Shown here: in pieces, positions 7,976 through 16,875 of the stretch | How the letters are laid out: each line of letters starts with the position of its first letter | Position numbering within the stretch: the first letter of the stretch is position 1 | Source: JBECKS01 sp964557005 | GTDB lineage: Bacteria > Pseudomonadota > Gammaproteobacteria > Pseudomonadales > JBECKS01 | Assembly (NCBI GenBank): GCA_964557005.1 | Contig: CAZKYI010000007.1 | Location: forward strand, 1 to 64,000 | Direction of reading: 5' to 3' | Length of the DNA: 64,000 nt | Notes under the pieces: model-generated | The model's input: only the letters and a program-made list of their open reading frames with translations | The model's database searches: none | What the model was told of the DNA's origin: nothing | Translations under genes and position numbers: made by a program

Positions 7976-8581
7976 ATGAATAACGAGCACTTGCTCTCCA
8001 AACGCTTTAGAGGTTTTTTACCCGTTGTTATCGATATAGAAACGGCAGGGTTTAATCCTTATGGTGACGCGATTCTGGAAATTGCCGCTTCGGTGATTAC
8101 CATGAAGCCAGATGGCATTTTAACACCGCGTATTCCGGTTTTTTTTGAAGTCGAGCCTTTTGAAGGTGCGAATCTTGAACAGGCTGCACTGGATTTTACG
8201 GGGATTGATCCTTTCAGCAGGGAACGTGATGCCGTGAGCGAGCTGAAAGCCTTCAATGAAATTTTCAGCATGATTCGTCAGGAAATAAAAAATCATGCGT
8301 GCAGTCGCGCGGTACTGGTGGCGCATAATGCTGCTTTCGATTATTCATTTATTACTGCCGCTTTGGAGCGCAATGGCATTCAGCGCAATCCCTTCCACCC
8401 TTTCACCACCTTTGACACCGCAACACTGGCAGGTATCGCCTATGGCCAAACCGTGTTGTCAAAAGCCTGCGAAAAAGCCGAGATTGTGTTCGACAGCAAA
8501 CAGGCACATTCCGCGTTATACGACACTGAAAAAACTGCCGAGCTGTTTTGTAAAATCGCCAATCAATTTCACATCAACTAA
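7976..8581 (+). CDS. rnt: Ribonuclease T
   Basis: The 201-residue DEDDh exonuclease trims the 3' ends of tRNA and other stable RNAs. Active-site residues are Asp20 and Glu22 (VVIDIETAGF), the Asp in HNAAFDYSF, and the HSALYDTEKT segment with the catalytic His and last Asp. The sequence aligns over its whole length with RNase T rather than with DNA polymerase III epsilon. It follows pyrC closely on the same strand and is probably cotranscribed. Confidence 0.95.
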   Translation: MNNEHLLSKRFRGFLPVVIDIETAGFNPYGDAILEIAASVITMKPDGILTPRIPVFFEVEPFEGANLEQAALDFTGIDPFSRERDAVSELKAFNEIFSMIRQEIKNHACSRAVLVAHNAAFDYSFITAALERNGIQRNPFHPFTTFDTATLAGIAYGQTVLSKACEKAEIVFDSKQAHSALYDTEKTAELFCKIANQFHIN

Positions 8582-8603
8582 AACTGCTTCTTGATACAGC
8601 AAG

Positions 8604-10004
8604 TTATTTGGCAAGCTGTGAATTCGCAAGATAGGTGCCATGAAAACCATAAGGCACGCGCACTGGCATGATGACTTGCGCGATTGGGCCTTGCCCGATT
8701 TTTTGTGCATCGAACACATACAAAATACTTTGCTGTGTTTGTTCATTTTGTGCAAAGCCCAACAAATAACCATCATCTTCGACCTGACTGTTATCTCTTT
8801 GCGCAAACACAAACTCACCCGCAAAAATACCTGCGCCAAATTCATAGACCTGTTTGCTGTTGTGTGTGCGATTGAATTTTATGAGCGCATCGAAACGTGG
8901 TGCATCTGAATCCGCACTAAAACGCACCGCATAGGCGAACTGATTGCGCTTGCCTGTGTAAGCTTCGTTAATGCGTGAAAACTCACACGCGATGTCATCA
9001 AAACCGCGTTCGCTGCATGTACCTGTGCGCATATTCATACGATATTGATGCGGTTTGGCTTGTTCATCTTCACGGTTGTATTGCTGTGTGTCTGAAATCA
9101 CCGAACTGCAATTTGAGCGACACGCTTCCAGCAACACTTCATCGCCTTCCTGCCAGGCATTGAATACGTGGAAAATGAAGCCTGTTTTCACTTCAAACCA
9201 GCGCATGTCTTCATCATGTCCGTAACGTGGCAGGATGCCGATGCGAGCGCCATTGTCAGGTTCCCACGCAAAGGCTGCACCCCCTGCCAACGCACGCTCA
9301 AGACTGAAAGTAACGGGTAAATCCATAATCACGGTGTAATCCGGTGTGATGGCACAATCATGAATCATCACCGGTTTGCCTTTTAAACGCAGATTGGCCT
9401 TATGTTTGAGCTTGCCTGCCGCATCAAACACGCCATAAGTCACACCAAATTCACCAATCACGTTATAGCCGAAGGTAATCATTTCGCCAGTATTGGGGCA
9501 AATCACCGGATGCGCGGTGAAGGCAGAATTCCATGCGCCCTCAAAAGTTTCCTCACCCAGCGTTTTCAGGTTGGGCATGGTCAGGCTATGTGGCAAGCCC
9601 GCTTCCCACAACGCCAACAATTTATTGGCATGCCAGATGAGTGCGGTATTGGCCACATTTTTGGTCATCATGTCATGATGCACCTCAAGCTCATGTAGCG
9701 ATTGAAACCCCTTCCAGATGCTTTTACCTGCCTCTCGTTCAAGGTTGAAGCCCTTGGTACGCACCCAGCGATTTTGATAGTGCACCAGCCCACCTGTAAA
9801 ACTGAGCTGATGAATCATGCCATCACCATCAAACCAGTGATAACGCTGCTCATCCAGCGGGGCAAATTGCGGGTTCGGTCCCACGCGCAAGAAATGCCCG
9901 TTTAAATCCCTGGGGAACTTGCCCACTATCTGCATACAGGCTTGCGTCACTTCTTCATGGACAGGTGCAAAATTGCCGCCTAGAAAGGTGTTGTTCGCCT
10001 GCAT
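8604..10004 (-). CDS. Carotenoid oxygenase family protein (RPE65/lignostilbene dioxygenase type)
   Basis: The 466-residue protein is a non-heme iron dioxygenase of the carotenoid-cleavage family, which splits double bonds in carotenoids or stilbenes. The N-terminal LRVGPNPQF and HWFDGDGMIH segments are family hallmarks. The four iron-binding histidines fall in TAHPVICP, VMIHDCAIT, IFHVFNAW and the C-terminal GFHGTY. ATG 10004 (MQANNT) was chosen because GAGG lies 8 bases upstream; an in-frame start at 10064 would add 20 poorly conserved residues. The substrate is unknown, and no carotenoid biosynthesis gene lies nearby. A TGAAC-type palindrome sits just upstream. Confidence 0.92.
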   Translation of the reverse strand: MQANNTFLGGNFAPVHEEVTQACMQIVGKFPRDLNGHFLRVGPNPQFAPLDEQRYHWFDGDGMIHQLSFTGGLVHYQNRWVRTKGFNLEREAGKSIWKGFQSLHELEVHHDMMTKNVANTALIWHANKLLALWEAGLPHSLTMPNLKTLGEETFEGAWNSAFTAHPVICPNTGEMITFGYNVIGEFGVTYGVFDAAGKLKHKANLRLKGKPVMIHDCAITPDYTVIMDLPVTFSLERALAGGAAFAWEPDNGARIGILPRYGHDEDMRWFEVKTGFIFHVFNAWQEGDEVLLEACRSNCSSVISDTQQYNREDEQAKPHQYRMNMRTGTCSERGFDDIACEFSRINEAYTGKRNQFAYAVRFSADSDAPRFDALIKFNRTHNSKQVYEFGAGIFAGEFVFAQRDNSQVEDDGYLLGFAQNEQTQQSILYVFDAQKIGQGPIAQVIMPVRVPYGFHGTYLANSQLAK

Positions 10005-10034
10005 GGATTTACCTCGATAAGGAAAGATATAAAT

Positions 10035-10048
10035 TGAACATACGTTCA
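10035..10048. promoter_or_regulatory. Palindrome TGAACATACGTTCA, possible operator
   Basis: This 14-base near-palindrome has five-base arms (TGAAC/GTTCA) and lies 31 bases before the carotenoid oxygenase start and 87 before purC. It has the form of a TetR-family operator. No regulator gene is adjacent, so this is only a candidate. Confidence 0.35.
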
Positions 10049-10134
10049 TTAAAATATACGCCAAACTTCAATAGTTGTGAAGCTTGCACTATACTCGCCA
10101 GCTTTCCGAAGAAGGCTAAAAACACAAGGAATCT

Positions 10135-11238
10135 ATGCGTCTCTCCACACACGTATTAGCAGTCAACAATGACCTTCCCATCAAGACCGATGCTCCCGTA
10201 CACAGCGGCAAGGTGCGCTCGGTGTACTGGTTGAGCGCCGCCGACAGTGCGCGTTTGATTGAAAGCCAAAATTATCCCGTACAAAGTAATGCACCCTTGG
10301 CAGTGATGGTAATTAGCGATCGCATTTCCGCCTTTGACTGCATCTGGCGAGGCGAAGGCGGCCTGAACGGCGTGCCTGGAAAAGGCGCAGCCCTCAATGC
10401 GATTTCCAACCACTGGTTCAAGCTGTTTCGCGAACAAGGGCTTGCAGACAGCCACATTCTCGACATTCCCCACCCCTTTGTATGGATTGTGCAAAAAGCC
10501 AAACCCGTGATGATTGAAGCCATTGCGCGCCAATACATCACTGGCTCAATGTGGCGTTCCTACCAGAAAGGCGAACGCGAATTCTGTGGCATCACCCTTC
10601 CCGAAGGTTTGCACAAAGACCAGAAATTACCTGAATTGCTGATTACCCCTTCCACCAAAGGCATTCTCAAAGGCATTCCCGATGTGCCCGAAGCAGATGA
10701 TGTCAACATCACACGCAAGCAGATTGAAAACGCTTTTGCAGCGTTTAATTTCAAATCCGTAGCCGACATCGACTTGTACGAAAAATTGCTCAAGGACGGT
10801 TTCGCCACCATCAGCACCGCTTTGGCAAAGCTGGATCAGGTGTTTGTCGATACCAAATTTGAATTCGGTTACGTAAAAGACAAGGCAGGCAACGACAAAC
10901 TGATTTACATGGATGAAGTGGGTACCCCCGATTCCTCACGCATTTGGGACGGCGAAGCCTTTCGCAAAGGCGAGGTGCTGGAGAAATCGAAGGAACAATT
11001 CCGTCAGGCACTGCTCAATTACTTTCCCGACCCCGATATTCTGCTCAACAAGGATCGTATGAAAGAGCGCGTGAAGCTGGCGCAAGACAATGAACTACCC
11101 GAACACATCTTGCGCGAAACTTCGGAAATCTACCTCGATATTGCAGCGAAAATTACCGGAAACCCGATTAAACTCTCTGACAACCCCAAGGCAGAAATTA
11201 TTGAGGTGCTGAGCGATAAATTTCGTCTCATCAAATAG
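10135..11238 (+). CDS. purC: SAICAR synthetase (phosphoribosylaminoimidazole-succinocarboxamide synthase)
   Basis: The 367-residue enzyme ligates aspartate to CAIR in purine synthesis. Visible motifs are GKVRSVYWL (ATP-binding strand), VISDRISAFDCIW, ARQYITGSMW, KLIYMDEVGTPDSSRIW and the C-terminal LSDKFRLIK. It is of the long type (~367 residues) seen in Vibrio-like genomes, not the ~237-residue E. coli type. AAGGA lies a few bases upstream of ATG 10135. It diverges from the carotenoid oxygenase gene. Confidence 0.95.
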   Translation: MRLSTHVLAVNNDLPIKTDAPVHSGKVRSVYWLSAADSARLIESQNYPVQSNAPLAVMVISDRISAFDCIWRGEGGLNGVPGKGAALNAISNHWFKLFREQGLADSHILDIPHPFVWIVQKAKPVMIEAIARQYITGSMWRSYQKGEREFCGITLPEGLHKDQKLPELLITPSTKGILKGIPDVPEADDVNITRKQIENAFAAFNFKSVADIDLYEKLLKDGFATISTALAKLDQVFVDTKFEFGYVKDKAGNDKLIYMDEVGTPDSSRIWDGEAFRKGEVLEKSKEQFRQALLNYFPDPDILLNKDRMKERVKLAQDNELPEHILRETSEIYLDIAAKITGNPIKLSDNPKAEIIEVLSDKFRLIK

Positions 11239-11331
11239 TCCGCTCGTAACAAAAACATGGAAGTCAGCCAAGGCAACATTTAGTCTCAAACACAATAAGA
11301 AAAATAACCGCCACTCAAAAGGAAACTGAAA

Positions 11332-12111
11332 ATGAAACATCTTCGTCATGCTCTGCTTCGCATCATCGCGCCGCTGTTATGCGGTCTGTTACTCACCCAG
11401 AACCCTGCCTTTGCTGAAGACGACAATATGCAAAGCATGGAAAAGTACGAATGGACACTGGTGCGCAATATGAACGGTATTCAGGTGTATATGAAACACC
11501 GCGATGAATCGAAAATTAAATCCTTTCTCGCCAAAACCGTAATGGAAGTGCCCGACCCTTATTCCCTGCCCGCCGTGATTGAAGATTTTGAATCGGCACC
11601 GCAATGGCTGCACATGGTGAGCGAACTTACAGAAATCAATCGCCACAGCAACGAAAGAAGAGACATTCGCCTTGAAACCCGCTTGCCCTGGCCAGTCAAA
11701 CACAGAGACAGCGTATTGAATGCACTCGTCATGCAAAATCCTGAAAACAACGACATCACCATCAAATTCATACAGGATGACACGCTGCTTCCCGAATATC
11801 CGGGCTACATCAGAATGCCGGAAGTGCAAGGTGAAATCAGAGCCAAGGCGCTCTCAGGCCAGCGCATGGAATTTGAAATGGAATTTCTGATGGACACAGG
11901 CGGTTACATTGCGCCATTTTTTGTCAATCTGATTCTAAAAGACTTTTCCTATCACAGCCTGAAAAATCTCAGAAAAATGCTTTTGAAAGAAAAATATCAA
12001 AACCAGCGCCCGGTCTATGAGTCATGGATTATCATTCCTGACAATTACGGTGACGGTACCTATCTTCACCCTGACGAAAAAGCAACACCCACAACCACAC
12101 CCATCAGCTAG
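11332..12111 (+). CDS. Secreted START-domain lipid-binding-like protein
   Basis: The 259-residue product starts with a basic and hydrophobic signal peptide, likely cleaved after NPAFA (about residue 28). The rest has the START/Bet v1-like pattern: WTLVRNMNGIQVYMKH, then DFESAPQWLHMV, then RLPWPVKHRDSV. START domains hold lipids or other hydrophobic ligands in a deep cavity. Bacterial secreted versions are mostly uncharacterised. GGAAA precedes the ATG. The stop is only four bases from the start of the first diguanylate cyclase, so the two are probably one transcript. Confidence 0.85.
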   Translation: MKHLRHALLRIIAPLLCGLLLTQNPAFAEDDNMQSMEKYEWTLVRNMNGIQVYMKHRDESKIKSFLAKTVMEVPDPYSLPAVIEDFESAPQWLHMVSELTEINRHSNERRDIRLETRLPWPVKHRDSVLNALVMQNPENNDITIKFIQDDTLLPEYPGYIRMPEVQGEIRAKALSGQRMEFEMEFLMDTGGYIAPFFVNLILKDFSYHSLKNLRKMLLKEKYQNQRPVYESWIIIPDNYGDGTYLHPDEKATPTTTPIS

Positions 12112-12115
12112 AGCC

Positions 12116-13243
12116 ATGACTTCGATTGACAATGAAATCATTGATGTAGAAAGCCTCGACAATCTACCACAAGCCAACGAATCGCAATTTCAAAATGCCA
12201 AACTGGTGTTGGGTTCGGTTTGGGGCGGGCTGGCCTTAACCCTGCTCTGCTTTGTCTCTTACCAGTTTGGTTTTCTGCGCAGGAATTTCGACGAATTACT
12301 CACCATGTTTGGTGTCATTTGGGCAGGATATTTTGTCTTGCTTATCGTTGTTGTTAGCGGATTGAATAAAAAACTCAACGATCATACGCTGGCAACGCCA
12401 GTGGTGTTCTGGTCACTCGCCACCATTTTGTGGGTGGCCTACTACCTCGACCAACTACGCCTGACGGTGATGCTGCTCTATTTCAGCACCATGGTCATCG
12501 GCGCTTTTCGTTACAAGCTCAAGGATTTCATGATTTCTTCCACCATTGCCATTGGTGGCTACCTGCTGGTGATTCTCGCCTTGATTAAAAATCATCCTGA
12601 AAGCATCTCTGTGTTTAACGAACTGGTGCAATGGACGGTGTTTTCCCTGCTCACCGCAGGCTTTGTGTTTATGAGCGGCGAAATTGCCTACATGCGCGAT
12701 CGCCTGCAAGCTGGCAATGCCCAACTCAATACCGCATTGGGAAAAATCAGCGAACTGGCGATTATTGATGAACTCACCGGGCTGTATAACCGCCGCTATG
12801 CCATGAAAGTGCTGGAGCATCAAAAAGGTATGGCCGACAGAGATGCCTACAATTTCAGCATCTGTTTTTTCGATCTGGATTTATTCAAATCCATTAACGA
12901 CAACTACGGCCACCATGTCGGTGATCTGGTTTTGAAAAAATTCTCGGAACTGGTACAAGGCAAGATAACTGACATCGATTATTGTTCGCGCTTTGGTGGT
13001 GAAGAATTTGTACTGATTCTGGTGAAGAAAAATATCGAAGCTGCCAAACAAATCGCCGACGACATTCGCCAACTGGTGCAAGACACCAACTTCGGCGAAA
13101 TCAAGGAAGGCTTGAATGTCACCGTCTCAGTCGGCGTGTCCGAATTTGTTTCCAACGAAGAAATTGAACACTGCCTCATACGTGCCGACGAAGCACTTTA
13201 CGAAGCCAAGGGTGCAGGCAGAAATCAGGTAAAACACAAGTAG
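12116..13243 (+). CDS. Membrane diguanylate cyclase (GGDEF), I-site degenerate
   Basis: The 375-residue protein has an acidic N-terminus, about six membrane helices (residues ~30-195), a short coiled segment and a C-terminal GGDEF domain. The active-site loop RFGGEEF is at ~292-298 and DELTGLYNRR marks the domain start, so c-di-GMP synthesis is expected. Where the RxxD inhibitory site normally lies the sequence reads TDID, so product inhibition by that route is probably absent. ATG 12116 sits four bases after the START gene's stop; longer in-frame starts overlap that gene and encode non-conserved sequence. It is a paralogue of the next gene. Confidence 0.92.
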   Translation: MTSIDNEIIDVESLDNLPQANESQFQNAKLVLGSVWGGLALTLLCFVSYQFGFLRRNFDELLTMFGVIWAGYFVLLIVVVSGLNKKLNDHTLATPVVFWSLATILWVAYYLDQLRLTVMLLYFSTMVIGAFRYKLKDFMISSTIAIGGYLLVILALIKNHPESISVFNELVQWTVFSLLTAGFVFMSGEIAYMRDRLQAGNAQLNTALGKISELAIIDELTGLYNRRYAMKVLEHQKGMADRDAYNFSICFFDLDLFKSINDNYGHHVGDLVLKKFSELVQGKITDIDYCSRFGGEEFVLILVKKNIEAAKQIADDIRQLVQDTNFGEIKEGLNVTVSVGVSEFVSNEEIEHCLIRADEALYEAKGAGRNQVKHK

Positions 13244-13255
13244 CATTCACATTCC

Positions 13256-14353
13256 ATGATAGAAAAATTAAGAAACGAACAAGCTCAGGCCGCACAGCGC
13301 ATTCAAACCCGCCAGTTATGGTTCATGCTGTCGGTGAGCATTCTGCACACGTTTACTACGCTGTTTTTCTACCTCTCCGACAATATGCGTTTACAAGCTG
13401 AACCGCTGTTGGCTTTTTTTGCGCTCATCTGGTTGATTAATATCGGTTTGTTAACGGGTTACAAAAAAAATCTGACATCACGACTGAAAGACCCTGTACT
13501 CACTGTGCAGATGATGCTCTGGCTCAGTGCCTGCATTCTGTTCACTGCTTACCATATGAAGGATTTCAGACTGAGCATGCTTATGCTGTTGTTAGGCGTA
13601 CTGATTCTGGGTGCCTTTAGTGTGCGATTCAGAAATTACTTGTTGGTGGTTCTATTTATTATTACTGGCTACAGCATTGTGTTGTTTCAGTTAGTCAATA
13701 ATTTCGGTGAATTTATCGACCTCACGGTGGAAGTGATTGAGTTTGCACTGTTCATTCTGGTAAACATTGGCATGCTGGTAACAGTGACACGCATTGCCAA
13801 ATTACAAAACGGTTTACTGCAACAAGGCAATCGTCTTACCGAAGCGCTGGAAAAAGTACACGACCTTTCCATTCGTGATGAACTCACGGGTTTATACAAT
13901 CGCAGAAAAATCATGGAGCTGTTGCGCGATGAAGTGAATCTTGCCAAAACAGGCGATTACAACTTCGTGGTGTGTTATCTCGATCTGGATAAATTCAAAT
14001 CCATCAATGACACCTTTGGCCATGCACTCGGCGATGAAGTCATCAAACGCTTTTCACAAATCGCTCTAAAAAGCATTCGTTCGATAGATTATGCAGGGCG
14101 TATTGGCGGTGAAGAATTTTTACTGGTGCTCACCAATACCAAAATGGATGAATGCCTGCTCGTGGCGGAACGTGTGCGTGCAGCCATGGAGAAAGAACAT
14201 TTTGCAGGCATTACCGACAGAGATGCGGTAACGGTTTCGATTGGCGCGGCACAGTTCAGGATAGATGAAACTCTGGAAACGCTTTTAGGCAGAGCAGATG
14301 CTGCCTTGTATCAGGCCAAGGAGAATGGCAGGAATCAGGTGGTTAAGGCGTAA
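13256..14353 (+). CDS. Membrane diguanylate cyclase (GGDEF), I-site intact
   Basis: The 365-residue paralogue of the preceding gene has the same layout: about six membrane helices, DELTGLYNRR, then RIGGEEF near residue 283. Unlike its neighbour it keeps RSID (RxxD) just before the active loop, so it should be subject to c-di-GMP feedback. Only 12 bases separate the two genes. Tandem duplication followed by loss of the inhibitory site in one copy is the simplest reading. It converges on terC with two bases between stops. Confidence 0.92.
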   Translation: MIEKLRNEQAQAAQRIQTRQLWFMLSVSILHTFTTLFFYLSDNMRLQAEPLLAFFALIWLINIGLLTGYKKNLTSRLKDPVLTVQMMLWLSACILFTAYHMKDFRLSMLMLLLGVLILGAFSVRFRNYLLVVLFIITGYSIVLFQLVNNFGEFIDLTVEVIEFALFILVNIGMLVTVTRIAKLQNGLLQQGNRLTEALEKVHDLSIRDELTGLYNRRKIMELLRDEVNLAKTGDYNFVVCYLDLDKFKSINDTFGHALGDEVIKRFSQIALKSIRSIDYAGRIGGEEFLLVLTNTKMDECLLVAERVRAAMEKEHFAGITDRDAVTVSIGAAQFRIDETLETLLGRADAALYQAKENGRNQVVKA

Positions 14354-14355
14354 GA

Positions 14356-15072
14356 CTATAAATACTTTCTCAAGCGAATATTGAGTATTTCAACCACCAC
14401 CGAAAACGCCATCGCGAAGTAGATGTAGCCCTTCGGAATATGCAGCTCCAGACCTTCCGCCAACAGCGCCATACCAATCAGTACCAGAAAACTTAAAGCC
14501 AGCATCTTCACGGTCGGGTGCCTGTCCACAAACTCACCAATCGGTTTGGCGGCAAACATCATCACACCCACCGCAATCATAATCGCCAGCACCATCACTG
14601 GAACGTGCTCTGCCATACCCACCGCTGTAATCACTGAATCGAGTGAGAAAATAATATCGATTACCGCAATCTGGGCAATGATACCCATGAACGAGTTGGC
14701 ACCCGTCCCTGCAAGCGTGGGCGCATGTTGCTCCTGAACATCAAAAGAGCTGTGAATTTCGAGTGTACTCTTGGCGATTAAAAACAAACCACCACCAATC
14801 AAAATCAAATCACGACCGGAAATCTCTTCCGAAAAAACCGTGAACAAGGGCTCGGTTAAACGAATCACCCATGCCAAACCCAGCAACAGCGCAATACGGG
14901 TAAGCATGGCAAACGACAGGCCAAGCATTCTGCCCCTTTGCCGTTGTTCCTCCGGCAAGCGCCCGACCAGAATCGAAATAAAAATGATGTTGTCGATACC
15001 CAGCACAATTTCCAGTGCCGTCAGTGTTAACAAGGCCACCCAAGCTTCGGGGATAAAAATCCATTCAAACAT
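14356..15072 (-). CDS. TerC family integral membrane protein
   Basis: The 238-residue protein has seven or so membrane helices and the two acidic motifs of the TerC family: LEIVLGIDNIIFI near the N-terminus and DIIFSLDSVITAV in the middle. Family members are linked to manganese or other metal export and tellurite resistance. There is no attached CBS or transporter-associated domain as in the long YoaE/YtfL-type relatives. The gene stands alone; its 3' end nearly touches the convergent GGDEF gene. Confidence 0.9.
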   Translation of the reverse strand: MFEWIFIPEAWVALLTLTALEIVLGIDNIIFISILVGRLPEEQRQRGRMLGLSFAMLTRIALLLGLAWVIRLTEPLFTVFSEEISGRDLILIGGGLFLIAKSTLEIHSSFDVQEQHAPTLAGTGANSFMGIIAQIAVIDIIFSLDSVITAVGMAEHVPVMVLAIMIAVGVMMFAAKPIGEFVDRHPTVKMLALSFLVLIGMALLAEGLELHIPKGYIYFAMAFSVVVEILNIRLRKYL

Positions 15073-15155
15073 AAGAAAAACTTCAGCAGTAATGAGATGT
15101 ATACGAAAGGCGCTAATTTAGCAGCTTTCAGGTACGCATAACAAACAAAGTAACA

Positions 15156-16388
15156 CTAAGCCAATGGCTTCCCTACCATTTTGGACAAGCGTACATAATC
15201 TGCTTCACTTACTTCCGCCTGCCGCAAAAATTCAGGCCACAACGCTAATGCAGCTCGAATACGCTCTGCAATTCTGCGTGAAGCGCCCTTGCTCACACCC
15301 AATATCTTGCCTGCTTGTTCAGCTTGTTCCAATACTGGTAAAAACGGCTTGCCGTCAAACTGGATTTGATGATAACTGCCCACCGTATCACTCGGCACAA
15401 TGTCATAGGCAGCACTCAAGTGCCAACCTGCTCCGTCATGTATTAACGAAAAATTGCGCAGGTGATCATCCGTATTTTTCAAGACACTGTTTATCAACAG
15501 TTGCCCCAGTAATTGCTCCAGATCAGCCAGAGGGTTTTCACAATATTGGCGTATGACTTGTGCAATGTCTTCGTAACGCCCCAGATGGGCATCATCCTGA
15601 GAATAAATGTCTTTTAGTAAAGCGTTTAAGGTGAGCAAATGATAACGACCACCCTGAGCGCTAATATCAAATCGTTTTACTTTTAAACATTTCCGCTCAC
15701 CAAGCTGATCAAGCTCGGCCTTGGCCACTTTCAGCTCAGCAGCCTCAAGCACTTTTAAACTGGCCCACTCCGCAGCCGCCATATCGAAACTGTCTTGCGC
15801 ACGATTAAACTTAACCAAATACTGTTGCCCTTCATCACTCGCCAATATTTTTGGCCTGGCTCCCCCAATACGACTGCCGCCAGATAACAATAAAGATATT
15901 TCCTGATCCAACCGACTCAAGGCTTGCCAATCTTCCTGCCACACCAAATCTGCGATACGACGCACCTCTGAATAAGCCACACCTTCCAACCAGGGTGGTG
16001 AAGATTTATTTTCAGCCGGTATCATTTTTATCGCGCCGATCGCAGCACCATTTAGATTCTGCATAAGTGTCAAGGTATCTACATGACGCTTACCTAATCT
16101 GGAAGCAACAATTTTTCGTCCCCAATCGTCTGGTAAACAATCGTCGATAAAACCCGGCAAATGTTGCCCAGCTGTTTGAAAATCTTGCCGCTCACTTAAC
16201 AAAGGACAATGTAAAGGATCCAAAGCAAGCGCTTGAGGGTGCTGCAAGTAATCATGCGCATATTGAAACTGAATATCCTGAATACGCCCATTATCCAGTT
16301 GCTCCAGTGCCAAAGCGCCAACCTTGATTACCTGTGCATCGGGCAGGCAACGCCAAAGGTAAAAACCCGCTTTTTTTGACTGGCTCAC
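15156..16388 (-). CDS. hipA: HipA family toxin kinase
   Basis: The 410-residue protein is a HipA-type Ser/Thr kinase; E. coli HipA inactivates glutamyl-tRNA synthetase and causes persistence. The Gly-rich ATP loop LLSGGSRIGGARPK lies near residue 165. YLVKFN holds the ATP-binding Lys. The catalytic loop NTDDHLRNFS is near 306, followed by the metal-binding AYDIVPS. All kinase residues I can check are present, so it looks active. The start is GTG 16388, overlapping the hipB stop by four bases (GTGA), so translation is coupled to the antitoxin. Confidence 0.92.
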   Translation of the reverse strand: MSQSKKAGFYLWRCLPDAQVIKVGALALEQLDNGRIQDIQFQYAHDYLQHPQALALDPLHCPLLSERQDFQTAGQHLPGFIDDCLPDDWGRKIVASRLGKRHVDTLTLMQNLNGAAIGAIKMIPAENKSSPPWLEGVAYSEVRRIADLVWQEDWQALSRLDQEISLLLSGGSRIGGARPKILASDEGQQYLVKFNRAQDSFDMAAAEWASLKVLEAAELKVAKAELDQLGERKCLKVKRFDISAQGGRYHLLTLNALLKDIYSQDDAHLGRYEDIAQVIRQYCENPLADLEQLLGQLLINSVLKNTDDHLRNFSLIHDGAGWHLSAAYDIVPSDTVGSYHQIQFDGKPFLPVLEQAEQAGKILGVSKGASRRIAERIRAALALWPEFLRQAEVSEADYVRLSKMVGKPLA

Positions 16389-16657
16389 AAAGCAAGCTCA
16401 CGTAATAAATCAGGCTTTTCTGCTTCGGGTTCAAATAATGAGAACCACCCGCGTGTAACGCCAAGCAACTCTGCCGCAGCGAAGTAACTCCCCAGTGAAA
16501 TAGAAGGGTCACCTTTTTCCATTTTTTGGTAGGTCGCACGGCTCACCTGAATGCGAGCAGCAAAACGCCCCTGATCATCTCGTGGATAACGCTGCTTGCG
16601 TAACGCTTTCAGGTTCTGCCCCATCACTTGTAGTGTTGCATAAGAAGGGTTAGTCAT
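16385..16657 (-). CDS. hipB: HipB-like HTH antitoxin/repressor
   Basis: The 90-residue protein is an Xre-type helix-turn-helix regulator: MGQNLKALRKQRYPRD, then RFAARIQVSRATYQKMEKGD as recognition region, then ISLGSYFAAAELLGV. It would bind HipA and repress the operon. ATG 16657 is preferred to an in-frame TTG four codons earlier. The C-terminus (KPDLLRELAL) is hydrophobic, as in HipB tails. The long inverted repeat at 16752-16799 lies ~95 bases upstream and is the best operator candidate. Confidence 0.88.
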   Translation of the reverse strand: MTNPSYATLQVMGQNLKALRKQRYPRDDQGRFAARIQVSRATYQKMEKGDPSISLGSYFAAAELLGVTRGWFSLFEPEAEKPDLLRELAL

Positions 16658-16751
16658 ATTTAAAGCCAAAAAGGTTTTTCAACAGGGAATATAAGGGAAT
16701 GTAGTAGATAAACATACATTAGAAACGCATTAAATTATATGCTTTTTATGA

Positions 16752-16799
16752 TATATAGCCATATAAAGCATATTATTTTATGCTTTATATGGCTATATA
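16752..16799. promoter_or_regulatory. Perfect 21-bp inverted repeat, candidate HipB operator
   Basis: Arms 16752-16772 and 16779-16799 are perfect reverse complements around a 6-base T-rich spacer. Each arm holds a smaller near-palindrome built on TATAGCCATATA. The element is very AT-rich and lies between the hipBA start and a convergent-type terminator. It could be an autoregulatory operator with paired sites or a cruciform-forming element. Confidence 0.55.
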
Positions 16800-16814
16800 G
16801 GAATGACAAGCACA

Positions 16815-16855
16815 AAAAAAAGCCCCTTACTTCACTGAAGCAAGGGGCTTTTTGT
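16815..16855 (-). terminator. Rho-independent terminator of the lipoprotein gene
   Basis: Arms AGCCCCTTACTTCA (16821-16834) and TGAAGCAAGGGGCT (16836-16849) pair with one mismatch and are flanked by A and T runs on both sides. It lies just past the stop of the lipoprotein gene at 16876 and could also work for transcripts from the left. Confidence 0.85.
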
Positions 16856-16875
16856 AGCAATACAATACGACGTGT

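Noticed and set aside
10035..10048. GAAC-N4-GTTC as a LexA (SOS) box
   Set aside because: That form belongs to Gram-positive LexA; gammaproteobacterial boxes are CTGT-N8-ACAG. Neither flanking gene is an SOS gene.
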